Positions 6,434-12,473 of a DNA stretch of 12,473 bases are shown here, one piece after another. This stretch comes from Fimisoma avicola (GTDB taxonomy: Bacteria > Bacillota > Clostridia > Peptostreptococcales > Anaerovoracaceae). A model generated the notes under the pieces. That model did no database searches and was not told the origin of the DNA. It was given only the letters and a program-made list of their open reading frames with translations. The stretch spans positions 1-12,473 of the forward strand of contig DVMO01000024.1 in NCBI GenBank assembly GCA_018714945.1, read 5' to 3'. The stretch's first letter is position 1; each line of letters opens with the position of its first letter. The position numbers and the translations under genes are program-made.

Positions 6434-6897
6434 ACTATATCGGCCTCCTGTAACCGTATTACTTTTTTCAGATCTTCCAGAGAAATTTCGATCTGATATC
6501 CGATCTTCCCGGCACTTACGAATATCGTCTCCGCATTCCCGGCAGAAACATCTATAGTCGTCTTAAAGAATTTTTTCATTCCTATGGGCGAGCAGCCTCC
6601 GTGTATATATCCGGTAAGCGGAAGCAGTTCTTTTGATCTTATCATCTCGATAGATTTTTCCCCTACGGCTCTTGCCGCTTTTTTCAGGTTAAGCTCGCCT
6701 GAGACGGGAACCATAAATACATAATGCTCTTTGCTCTTACCTACAGTCACCAAAGTTTTAAATACCCTGTCCGGGTCCTCTCCAAGAGCAGCGGCAGCAT
6801 CATTTCCTGATATCGCCCCTGTATCGCCGTAATAATGGCCCACATACGGGATCTTTTTCTGATCCAGCATCCTCATGACATTTGTCTTTTCTTCCAT
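6430..6897 (-). CDS. ybaK: YbaK/EbsC-family aminoacyl-tRNA deacylase (Cys-tRNA(Pro) type)
   Basis: Free-standing trans-editing enzyme that hydrolyses mischarged tRNA, classically Cys-tRNA(Pro), in the cytosol. Family signatures are present: KTNVMRML near the start, the invariant lysine in VFKTLV (K47 from the start used here), VPVSGELNLKKAARAVGEK, then TGYIHGGCSPIG and the VSAGKIG segment. I chose the ATG at 6895-6897 (155 residues, MEEKTNV). The upstream ATG at 6904-6906 has only one base between it and the AGAGGA ribosome binding site (6908-6913), while the chosen start has 10. The first ATG would add only MAD. A terminator-like hairpin ends 5 bases before this site, so transcription probably enters from upstream by readthrough. 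The gene overlaps the GPH transporter by 4 bases. Exact tRNA substrate is unknown. Confidence 0.9.
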   Translation of the reverse strand: MEEKTNVMRMLDQKKIPYVGHYYGDTGAISGNDAAAALGEDPDRVFKTLVTVGKSKEHYVFMVPVSGELNLKKAARAVGEKSIEMIRSKELLPLTGYIHGGCSPIGMKKFFKTTIDVSAGNAETIFVSAGKIGYQIEISLEDLKKVIRLQEADIV

Positions 6898-6918
6898 ATC
6901 TGCCATATCCTCTCATAT

Positions 6919-6949
6919 AAAAACTTCCGCAGAGACTGCGGAAGTTTTT
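6919..6949 (-). terminator. Hairpin terminator between the repeat protein and ybaK
   Basis: AAAAACTTCCGCA pairs with TGCGGAAGTTTTT over 13 bp around a 5-base loop. On the minus strand it ends in TTTTTATAT. It lies 17 bases after the repeat-protein stop and its T-run abuts the ybaK ribosome binding site. It either ends the upstream operon or acts as an attenuator for ybaK and the transporter. Confidence 0.85.
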
Positions 6950-6965
6950 AAAGTCTTTCAAGCCT

Positions 6966-7307
6966 TCAGCCTTGCGTTCCGTCAGGCTCCCACTGGGCAT
7001 AAAGGGTCAGATTTTCTCTTATATTCAACCCTACGCCTGCTTTAAAGGCTTCACCGCTTCCGTCGGGCTGCGTGTTCCATCCGATCAAGGTATAACCGGC
7101 CCTTGTTATCCCCGTCTGGTCTGCGGACTTTACCGTATAAAACGAACCGTCCGGCAGACCACGGTCAACAAACTGACCGGTCCCTCCGTTGGCAATATAA
7201 GTGACTGTAAATGTTTCATCGGATGGTATCCTGAATACCTTCAGCCACCTTGTGCCGCAGCAGCAGGGGCGGCAGGAGATGTGGGCATGTTTATTTAAAA
7301 AATACAT
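6966..7307 (-). CDS. Small protein with one Listeria-Bacteroides (Flg_new/InlB B-type) repeat
   Basis: 113 residues, function unknown. Residues about 33-106 form one complete beta-grasp-like repeat: TFTVTYIANGGTGQFVD, the central RAGYTLIGWNT and PDGSG, and the closing ENLTLYAQW. Such repeats usually occur in tandem in large secreted or wall-anchored proteins, where they bind surfaces or act as spacers. Here there is one repeat, no signal peptide, no LPXTG motif and no transmembrane segment. The N-terminus (MYFLNKHAHI) instead carries a tight cysteine cluster, C12, C15, C16 and C17 in SCRPCCCG, followed by TRWLKVFRIP. The start has AAAGGAAG about 6 bases upstream. It lies 76 bases after the M20 gene and is closed by the hairpin at 6919-6949, so it is a complete gene, probably the last of the upstream operon. 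Whether it is secreted is unclear. Confidence 0.75.
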   Translation of the reverse strand: MYFLNKHAHISCRPCCCGTRWLKVFRIPSDETFTVTYIANGGTGQFVDRGLPDGSFYTVKSADQTGITRAGYTLIGWNTQPDGSGEAFKAGVGLNIRENLTLYAQWEPDGTQG

Positions 7308-7317
7308 GATCAGCTTC

Positions 7318-7376
7318 CTTTCTGAAAATCCCGTTCCCTATCATCATATTCTGATGGGGAGGTTTTTGTCAGAAAG
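7318..7376 (-). promoter_or_regulatory. Inverted repeat overlapping the ribosome binding site of the repeat protein
   Basis: In the 76-base gap after the M20 gene, CTTTCTGA (7369-7376, read on the minus strand) pairs with TCAGAAAG (7318-7325). The latter begins the AAAGGAAG ribosome binding site (7314-7321) of the repeat protein. A second inner pairing CATCA/TGATG lies between the arms. There is no T-run after the stem, so this is not an ordinary terminator; it could hide the ribosome binding site. Confidence 0.4.
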
Positions 7377-7383
7377 AAAATGG

Positions 7384-8565
7384 TCAATAATTTCCGCTTT
7401 CTATCATCTGTCTGAATTCTTCTTTTATCTCGGCAAGGAGTCCAGGGTTGGTCAGTACCTCCGCACCTGTCATTGCCATTGCCGCAGATCCTATCCTTAT
7501 GGCTCTGTCCGCAGCCGGGGTCATTGTCATCTCTGCAAACTCTTCTGTGTGTAACTGCAGGTCAGGGCAGTCCAGGCTTATCCATGGATGTATCGCCGGT
7601 ACCACCTGGCTCACATCACCCATATCAGTAGAGCCGTTGCTGTCAACATGAGGCATTTTGCCTCCTCCCAATTCCTCATAAAATTTATCAAATATATCGG
7701 CAAGGGCCCTGTTGCTGACCATGTTCTTGTTTCCCGGCTCATTGTTCCATATCTTATATGTCGTTCCTACAGCCGAGCAGGCAGCCTGAGCGCACCTTTC
7801 AAACAGATCCCGTATCTTTTTTATATCTTTCATGGTCTCTGCTCTGACCAGATATTTAACGGCGGAATAGTCAGGTATCACGCTGCATTTTTCGCCTCCG
7901 TACACAAACACTCCGTATATATTGGTATTCTTCAGATATTGTTTTTCAAAACCGATCAGGCTGTAGAAATGCACTGCCGCATCAAGGGCGTTTATACCCT
8001 GTTCCGGAGCCGCTCCCGCATGGGAAGACTTTCCAAAGAAGTCCACCTGCCATGCATCAAGGGCCGTGGTCTTTCCGCTGGAAAGATTTATGGGATTAGG
8101 ATGCACAGTAAGAGCCACATCTATCTGTTCAAATACTCCATTATCTGCCATGGGAGCCTTGGTCACAAAACATTCCTCAGCCGGAGTACCGAACAGTATG
8201 ACCTTTCCGCCAGTTTCCTTTACCACTTCTTTCAGGGCAATGGCTGCGCCGACTGTGGCAGCAGCTATTACATTGTGGCCGCACCCGTGTCCAATTGTGG
8301 GAAGCGCATCGTATTCACAAGTTATCCCTATGGACGCACCTTCTCTGCCGCTGTCATATACCGCCTGAAAACTGTATGGTATGGCCAGTATTTCTCTTGT
8401 CACATCAAATCCATGCTTTTCCATGGTGTCAGTGAGGAGAGCGCTGGCCTTGAGCTCTTCTCCACCTACTTCTGGGTTCTCATACAGATAAGTCCTTATA
8501 TCTTCCAGCTCTTCCATGGACTTGTCAACAGTATCTATTATCAGCCTTTTTAATTTTGTATCCAT
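7384..8565 (-). CDS. M20-family amidohydrolase/metallopeptidase (M20D-like)
   Basis: Predicted cytosolic zinc amidohydrolase removing an acyl or aminoacyl group from an N-acylated substrate. 393 residues, typical length. Metal-binding motifs are clear: E84-Y-D86 followed by GHGCGHN (C95, H97), the catalytic pair TPAEE (E130-E131), H155 in VHP, and a late histidine in QLHTEEF. The lid/dimerisation domain runs from about W172 to 290 and carries HAGAAPEQGINALDAAV. The cysteine in GHGCGHN and the YDALPTIGH context place it with aminobenzoyl-glutamate hydrolase, beta-alanyl-lysine dipeptidase (PM20D2-like) and amino-acid amidohydrolases; no signal peptide is seen. The start has AAGGAG 5 bases upstream. 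It begins 21 bases after the dehydratase and is in the same operon, suggesting it releases the free amino acid used by that pair. Substrate unknown. Confidence 0.88.
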   Translation of the reverse strand: MDTKLKRLIIDTVDKSMEELEDIRTYLYENPEVGGEELKASALLTDTMEKHGFDVTREILAIPYSFQAVYDSGREGASIGITCEYDALPTIGHGCGHNVIAAATVGAAIALKEVVKETGGKVILFGTPAEECFVTKAPMADNGVFEQIDVALTVHPNPINLSSGKTTALDAWQVDFFGKSSHAGAAPEQGINALDAAVHFYSLIGFEKQYLKNTNIYGVFVYGGEKCSVIPDYSAVKYLVRAETMKDIKKIRDLFERCAQAACSAVGTTYKIWNNEPGNKNMVSNRALADIFDKFYEELGGGKMPHVDSNGSTDMGDVSQVVPAIHPWISLDCPDLQLHTEEFAEMTMTPAADRAIRIGSAAMAMTGAEVLTNPGLLAEIKEEFRQMIESGNY

Positions 8566-8586
8566 AATTTCTCCTTTTCTTTCCGG

Positions 8587-9555
8587 CTAATCATTCAAAA
8601 GCGAAACCATCAGATCTCCGTCGATATTTCCTCCGCTTATGACCAGTGCCACCTTTTTTCCACCTACTCTCTCGCGGAAATCCCTGACAGCGGCCACCGT
8701 CGTACAGCTTCCGCCTTCAGCTATGATCTTCTCATCCTTTATCATATACTTTACAGCTTTCCTGATTGATGGCTCACTCACCTGTATGATGTCGTCAACA
8801 TAGTCTCCGGCGATCTCATACGAAAGTTTTCCGACTCCGCCGACCAGAGCGTCGCATACAGTATCTCCCGTCACCGGATATTCATGATAAAAGACATGAT
8901 CCTCCAAGGCCTTGATCATTGCAGGGCAGGCCTCTGTCTGGACGCCGATTATCCTTATGTCCGGCTTTATGGCTTTTGCTGCGACAGCTATGCCTGTTAT
9001 CAGCCCGCCTCCTCCTATGGGAACGACTATGGTGTCTATATCGGGTCTCTGCTCCAGTATCTCTACCCCTACAGTGCCTTGTCCTCCGTAAATTTTGACA
9101 TCATCATAATACGCATCTATCTTGGTCATATCATGTTCAAGGATGTATTCCGTTCCCAGTTTATCAGCCTCATCATAGTTTTTTCCCAGCCGGAGTACCT
9201 GCCCGCCGTAAAATTCTATCTTATCTGTCTTGGCTTTCGGGGTTGTCTCAGGTACGATCACAACAGCTTTTTCAATTCCCAGGAGTTTCGCTCCGTAACT
9301 TACCGATGCACCGTGATTACCAGACGAAATGGCGACCACGCCTTTTTTTCTCTGCTCATCTGTAAGGGTAAGCATCTTATTGATAGCTCCGCGTATCTTG
9401 AAGCTCTTTACGGTCTGGAGACATTCAAGTTTGAAAAAATATTCTCTTCCATCCCTGCCAAGGTAAATAGATTGCTCCAGCGGCGTCTTATATACATAGT
9501 CCCTTATCCTGTCTCTTGCTTCAAAGACTTCTTTTGCAGTAAACCTGCCGTCCAT
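8587..9555 (-). CDS. Threonine/serine dehydratase-like PLP enzyme
   Basis: Fold-type II PLP enzyme that eliminates water from a beta-hydroxy amino acid. The PLP lysine is in SFKIRGA (K53 from the start used here), followed by SSGNHGASVSYGA, which binds the cofactor and substrate carboxylate. The phosphate-binding loop is GGGGL (about 181-185), and SGGN near residue 307 contacts the pyridine ring. There is no C-terminal ACT regulatory domain, as in catabolic or serine-racemase-like members. I chose the ATG at 9553-9555 (322 residues): AGGAGG at 9563-9568 lies 7 bases from it but only 1 base from the ATG at 9559-9561. It lies between an OCD-family reductase and an M20 amidohydrolase. Such pairing is known for EutB/EutC and BhcB/BhcD, so the substrate may be a modified hydroxy-amino acid rather than threonine. 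Confidence 0.88.
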   Translation of the reverse strand: MDGRFTAKEVFEARDRIRDYVYKTPLEQSIYLGRDGREYFFKLECLQTVKSFKIRGAINKMLTLTDEQRKKGVVAISSGNHGASVSYGAKLLGIEKAVVIVPETTPKAKTDKIEFYGGQVLRLGKNYDEADKLGTEYILEHDMTKIDAYYDDVKIYGGQGTVGVEILEQRPDIDTIVVPIGGGGLITGIAVAAKAIKPDIRIIGVQTEACPAMIKALEDHVFYHEYPVTGDTVCDALVGGVGKLSYEIAGDYVDDIIQVSEPSIRKAVKYMIKDEKIIAEGGSCTTVAAVRDFRERVGGKKVALVISGGNIDGDLMVSLLND

Positions 9556-9591
9556 TCTCATGCCTCCTTATATGCCAATATTTAATGCCAG

Positions 9592-10614
9592 CTAAATTTC
9601 TACGACCTGTCCCAGCCCCATCTTCTCTGCTGTTTCAAGCGCCGCCTTTGCCGCCGCTATATCGAGCAGCGCCATACCGGTAGCGTCATAGATGGTTATC
9701 TGGTCGTCGCCTGTCCTTCCTGCGGAACGGCCAAGTATGAGATTTCCTATCTCTCCGGAAATGTCCTCTTCAGTTATAAGGCCTTTTTTGAGAGGTATCT
9801 CCATTTCGCCAACTTCCATGCAGTGTTCCTTATCGTCACAGTAAATAACAGCTTTTTCAAAGATTTCCGGCTCTATTTCCTCTTTTCCGCTCATGTCTGA
9901 CCCGATACAGCTCAGATGTGTTCCTGGCTTTATCCACTCTTTTTTGATAACAGGAACTCTTGCAGGTGTGACCGTCACTATCATATGGCTGTCAGCCACC
10001 GCCCTGCGCATTTCTTCCTCTCCACAAGCCGCTTCAAACACAATATCTCCGGCATCTACCCTCAGCTGCTCATCCAGTCTTTGCCTGATCTGCTGCGTAA
10101 ATTTACGGGCATTGTCCGGTGCCACCGGATCTGCAACATATATCTTTTTCAGGCTCTCAAACTGTTTTATAAAGGCTCCTGCCTGGAAAAATGCCTGATT
10201 GCCCGCACCCAGTACAAAAAGTGTTTCGGGATCCTTTCTTGCCAGGTACCTTGCTCCGATAGCTCCTGCGCATCCTGTCCTAAGGCCTGTGATATAGCTG
10301 CCGTCCAGCACTCCCAGAGGCATGCCGGTATCGGTATCAAAGACCATTATAAGGCCCACAAGCGTTGGCAGACCTTTTTCTTCATTGGCCTCTGTCCAGT
10401 TTATGATCTTGAGTCCGTGGATCTCTTCTCCTTTGAGATAGCCGGATTTTATATCCATATCTTTGTGTCCCTGTACAAAATCGTAGAATACCGTTGGCCA
10501 GACTACGGTCTTTTCCTGTGCTCTGAGTTTGTACACATTTTCCACGGTCTCCATGATCTTGTCTAAGTCAACAGCTTTCATTATGTCGCTGCGGCTCAAT
10601 ATCCTCATCTTCAT
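9592..10614 (-). CDS. Ornithine cyclodeaminase/mu-crystallin family NAD(P)-dependent reductase
   Basis: Family includes ornithine cyclodeaminase, archaeal alanine dehydrogenase, ketimine reductases, EutC and iminosuccinate reductase BhcD. 340 residues, normal length. Visible features: K69 in HGLKIINW, R112 in TGLRTGCAGAIGARYLA (substrate carboxylate), the NAD-binding LGAGNQA (135-141), the TVTPARVPV strand, catalytic-type D240 in IGSDMSGKEEIEPE, and DATGMALLDIAAA at the end. The dinucleotide motif reads GAGNQA where many members have GxGxQA. The start ATG at 10612-10614 has an AAAGGA about 12 bases upstream, rather long; the alternative Met3 would be worse. First gene after the promoter at 10692-10720, with about 70 bases of leader. 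The dehydratase follows 36 bases downstream. Probable role: reducing the imine made by that dehydratase, or deaminating its product; not proven. Confidence 0.87.
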   Translation of the reverse strand: MKMRILSRSDIMKAVDLDKIMETVENVYKLRAQEKTVVWPTVFYDFVQGHKDMDIKSGYLKGEEIHGLKIINWTEANEEKGLPTLVGLIMVFDTDTGMPLGVLDGSYITGLRTGCAGAIGARYLARKDPETLFVLGAGNQAFFQAGAFIKQFESLKKIYVADPVAPDNARKFTQQIRQRLDEQLRVDAGDIVFEAACGEEEMRRAVADSHMIVTVTPARVPVIKKEWIKPGTHLSCIGSDMSGKEEIEPEIFEKAVIYCDDKEHCMEVGEMEIPLKKGLITEEDISGEIGNLILGRSAGRTGDDQITIYDATGMALLDIAAAKAALETAEKMGLGQVVEI

Positions 10615-10691
10615 ATTATTTTTATGTCCTTTCTTTGCAGTGCGATCTTTGGCTTGATGTCCGATGCGCCGGCAATGGTTTAGCTGTATTT

Positions 10692-10720
10692 ATTATACAC
10701 AGCAGTTTCTTGTTAGTCAA
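10692..10720 (-). promoter_or_regulatory. Sigma-A promoter of the reductase-dehydratase-amidohydrolase operon
   Basis: On the minus strand TTGACT (10715-10720), a 17-bp spacer and a perfect TATAAT (10692-10697). It is the only strong minus-strand promoter I see upstream of 10614, and probably serves the genes down to at least the M20 amidohydrolase. Confidence 0.8.
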
Positions 10721-10984
10721 TTTGCCCAATATGTATAATTATATTAAAAAAACATGTTTATTTTGTATTAAATGCACAGAAAATCCTTGATCCTGCCATG
10801 TTTTTCATGCATTTTCTACTGCTGTGCCATGTGGAGAGAGGATTTCTGCGTTGCAGAAAGGAAGGCTCTGCCGTTTTCGGAAAGGAAAGGTCTATATGCA
10901 ATGGAGAAGATATGTTTGCAGAGGATCCCCGGCGCCGGGCAGCTTTTTATTATGGCTTCCATTTTATAACATTAAAAATATTTT

Positions 10985-11066
10985 AAGTTGCTTATTCGTG
11001 CAAATTCTATGGGCCTTAATTTGCTTTTTCGTGTATTTTATCCAAATGGCAACTTGCTTTTTCGTG
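10985..11066 (+). repeat. Three direct repeats on an exact 33-bp period
   Basis: TTGCTTATTCGTG at 10988-11000 and TTGCTTTTTCGTG at 11021-11033 and 11054-11066. Each is preceded by AAN, so the shared unit is AANTTGCTTWTTCGTG. Start-to-start distances are 33 and 33. The third copy supplies the -35 hexamer of the ATPase promoter. The 17 bases between copies differ. I found no fourth copy 33 bp upstream. Likely a phased operator array. Confidence 0.85.
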
Positions 11067-11082
11067 AGCTTCCGGGTATAAT
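11054..11082 (+). promoter_or_regulatory. Sigma-A promoter of the AAA ATPase gene
   Basis: TTGCTT (11054-11059), 17-bp spacer, TATAAT (11077-11082). The -35 box is the first six bases of the third direct repeat, so a protein bound there would cover it. Expected transcription start is about 11089. Confidence 0.75.
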
Positions 11083-11126
11083 AATAGCATATTATGAGCA
11101 AAATATGTTATACGGGAGGTCTTAAA

Positions 11127-12467
11127 ATGCTAAAAAGAAAGATTTATGACCAATTACTTGACTGGAAAAAAAGAAGCAATGGTCAAACTGCCATGCTGAT
11201 CGATGGGGCCCACCGTGTAGGAAAAAGTTATATTACTGAGCTATTCGCCAGGCAAGAATATAAGAGCCACATAATCATTGATTTTGGTAATGCTCCTGCC
11301 GATATTCTTGATCTTTTTCAACATGAAAGTTCGGACCTTGATCTGTTTTTCGCCAAATTATCCGCATTTTACTCAACAGCACTGCATGAGCGGGATTCTC
11401 TCATCATATTCGATGAAGTACAGCAGTTTCCCAGAGCGAGACAGCTTATAAAGTATCTCGTTGCAGATGGACGATATGATTTTCTGGAAACCGGTTCGCT
11501 CATACGCCTGAAAAAGAATACGGAAAATATAATCATCCCATCAGAAGAAGAGCATATAGAAATGTTTCCATTGGATTTCGAGGAGTTTCTATGGGCTATG
11601 GGAGATGAGGCTACAATGCCGCTCATCCGGACTTGTTTTGAATCTAAAAAACCACTTGGCCAGACTCTGCACCGAAAAGTCATGAACGATTTCCGACAAT
11701 ATATCCTTGTAGGCGGGATGCCTCAGTCCATTCTCGCATACCTTGCCGGCAAAAACTTTGCAGCCGCAGATGAGGCTAAGCGGCGCATTCTTAATTTATA
11801 CCGCAGCGACATTTCCAAATTTGCCGCAGGATACGAGGAGAAGGTATATGCTGTTTTTGATGGGATTCCGGGACAGCTTTCCAAGGAAAAGAAAAAATAC
11901 ACCTATGCATCCATCAACAAAGAAGCTCGTTTTCGAGGTTACGAAGATTCATTTATATGGCTTAACGAGGCTATGATAATCAACACATGTTTTAACGCAA
12001 CTGATCCCAATGTGGGGCTGGCGCTAAGTGCTGATCATTCCACACAAAAATGTTATATGGCTGACACAGGATTGCTCGTAACTCAAACCTTTATGGACAG
12101 AAACTTTACAGATAATGAACTATACAAGGCTATCCTGTTTGACAAGCTGGATGTCAACGAGGGGATGCTCATGGAAAATATCGTAGCACAAATGCTCCGC
12201 CAAAGCGGACATAAACTGTACTTCTATTCTCGCAGTGATAGTACAAACAGAAAAAACCACATGGAAATAGATTTCCTCATCACACAAGGTAAAAAAATAT
12301 CACCTGTGGAAGTGAAATCCGCAAACTATCGCTTCCATACTTCCCTCGATAAGTTCAGAAAGAAATTTTCATCCAAGATAGGGACATCATATGTTCTTTA
12401 TCCAAAAGATGTAATGGAAAAAGACGGGATATGGCATCTGCCTCTGTATATGGCTATGTGTCTATAA
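11127..12467 (+). CDS. AAA ATPase with DUF4143 / PD-(D/E)XK-like C-terminus
   Basis: 446-residue member of the AAA_14-DUF4143 ATPase family; biological role of the family is not established. Walker A is GAHRVGKS (27-34); Walker B is SLIIFDEVQ with D96-E97; a sensor-like LETGS follows at 120-124. The linker contains the family string FPLDFEEFLWAMG and GGMPQSILAYL. The C-terminal domain (about 345-446) has MENIVAQML, then E380-I-D382 and PVEVKS with E396 and K398, the D-x(n)-ExK pattern of PD-(D/E)XK nucleases. I chose the ATG at 11127: GGGAGG at 11114-11119 is 7 bases upstream. An in-frame ATG at 11094 would add 11 residues but falls at the expected transcription start. Preceded by the 33-bp-period repeats. 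No partner gene is visible before the window ends. Confidence 0.88.
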   Translation: MLKRKIYDQLLDWKKRSNGQTAMLIDGAHRVGKSYITELFARQEYKSHIIIDFGNAPADILDLFQHESSDLDLFFAKLSAFYSTALHERDSLIIFDEVQQFPRARQLIKYLVADGRYDFLETGSLIRLKKNTENIIIPSEEEHIEMFPLDFEEFLWAMGDEATMPLIRTCFESKKPLGQTLHRKVMNDFRQYILVGGMPQSILAYLAGKNFAAADEAKRRILNLYRSDISKFAAGYEEKVYAVFDGIPGQLSKEKKKYTYASINKEARFRGYEDSFIWLNEAMIINTCFNATDPNVGLALSADHSTQKCYMADTGLLVTQTFMDRNFTDNELYKAILFDKLDVNEGMLMENIVAQMLRQSGHKLYFYSRSDSTNRKNHMEIDFLITQGKKISPVEVKSANYRFHTSLDKFRKKFSSKIGTSYVLYPKDVMEKDGIWHLPLYMAMCL

Positions 12468-12473
12468 CGGGAT

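Larger units (their letters stand above)
10721..11126. other. AT-rich intergenic region without a supported gene
   Basis: About 400 bases between divergent transcription units. The left part (10721-10770) is very AT-rich. The middle (10771-10960) has several inverted repeats: GCAC/AGAAAAT with ATTTTCT/GTGC (10774-10784 and 10811-10827), TTTCTGC-GTT-GCAGAAA (10843-10859), and a perfect 12-bp palindrome CCCGGCGCCGGG followed by CAGCTTTTTATT near 10928-10950. Short open frames here have no ribosome binding sites or family resemblance. The right part holds three phased direct repeats and the ATPase promoter, listed separately. Confidence 0.6.

Noticed and set aside
7588..8553. A 321-codon plus-strand frame opposite the M20 gene
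   Set aside because: It is antisense to a gene with clear metal-binding motifs, has no ribosome binding site or recognisable domain, and looks like a shadow. The same applies to the 233-codon frame at 8884-9585 and the 216-codon frame at 9916-10566.
10985..11066. A minimal CRISPR array
   Set aside because: Repeat units are only 13-16 bp with 17-20 bp between, one unit is part of a promoter, and no cas gene is in view. A phased operator fits better.
10772..11081. Three overlapping short open frames of 62-85 codons in the spacer before the ATPase
   Set aside because: No ribosome binding site at their starts, no family resemblance, and they run through the direct repeats and promoter. They are probably chance frames.
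11094..11126. Upstream start of the ATPase adding 11 residues
   Set aside because: The ATG lies at the expected transcription start behind the -10 box and lacks a ribosome binding site, whereas the ATG at 11127 has GGGAGG at 7 bases.

Overview
This window looks like chromosomal DNA of an endospore-forming, probably anaerobic member of the Clostridia (Bacillota). Support: two sporulation genes (spoIIM and spoVS, the latter recognisable almost end to end), consensus sigma-A promoters (TTGACT/TTGAAA, 17-bp spacer, TATAAT-like), AGGAGG-type ribosome binding sites, an aldo/keto reductase with a clostridial-style double 4Fe-4S tail, and AT-rich intergenic regions. I cannot name a species.

Layout. 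(1) 1-3313, conserved sporulation/housekeeping block: the N-terminal part of a Xer tyrosine recombinase (minus, cut by the window edge), divergent spoIIM (plus), then on the minus strand a Nudix ADP-ribose pyrophosphatase whose 3' end overlaps spoIIM, an Fe-S aldo/keto reductase just upstream of it with its own promoter, and spoVS with a tight terminator. Grouping of xerD, spoIIM, nudF and an aldo/keto reductase recalls, from memory, the same neighbourhood in Bacillus subtilis, but here spoIIM is inverted and no fur is present. (2) 3314-4942: an intergenic region with a near-perfect promoter and a compact two-hairpin RNA with three C-rich motifs (candidate small RNA or attenuator), an RNase H-like exonuclease gene, and tRNA-Glu(CUC) with promoter and terminator. 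(3) 5042-10720, minus strand: a metabolic series driven by a consensus promoter at 10692-10720. It runs ornithine cyclodeaminase/mu-crystallin-family reductase, threonine-dehydratase-like PLP enzyme, M20 amidohydrolase; then a small single-repeat (Flg_new/InlB-B-repeat type) protein, a hairpin terminator, a YbaK-type aminoacyl-tRNA deacylase, and a GPH-family sodium/proton-sugar-type symporter translationally coupled to ybaK. (4) 10721-12473: an AT-rich spacer ending in three 13-bp direct repeats on an exact 33-bp period, the last one overlapping the -35 box of a promoter for an AAA ATPase with a DUF4143/PD-(D/E)XK-like C-terminus.

How the genes may work together. The three-enzyme set (M20 deacylase, PLP dehydratase, OCD-family reductase) resembles the dehydratase/reductase pairs EutB/EutC and BhcB/BhcD, and suggests a catabolic route for an acylated beta-hydroxy amino acid or similar compound; this is inference. 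The most unusual sequence signals are the phased repeat array in front of the ATPase, the C-rich small-RNA candidate, and a recombinase in which the catalytic lysine position reads as glutamate.
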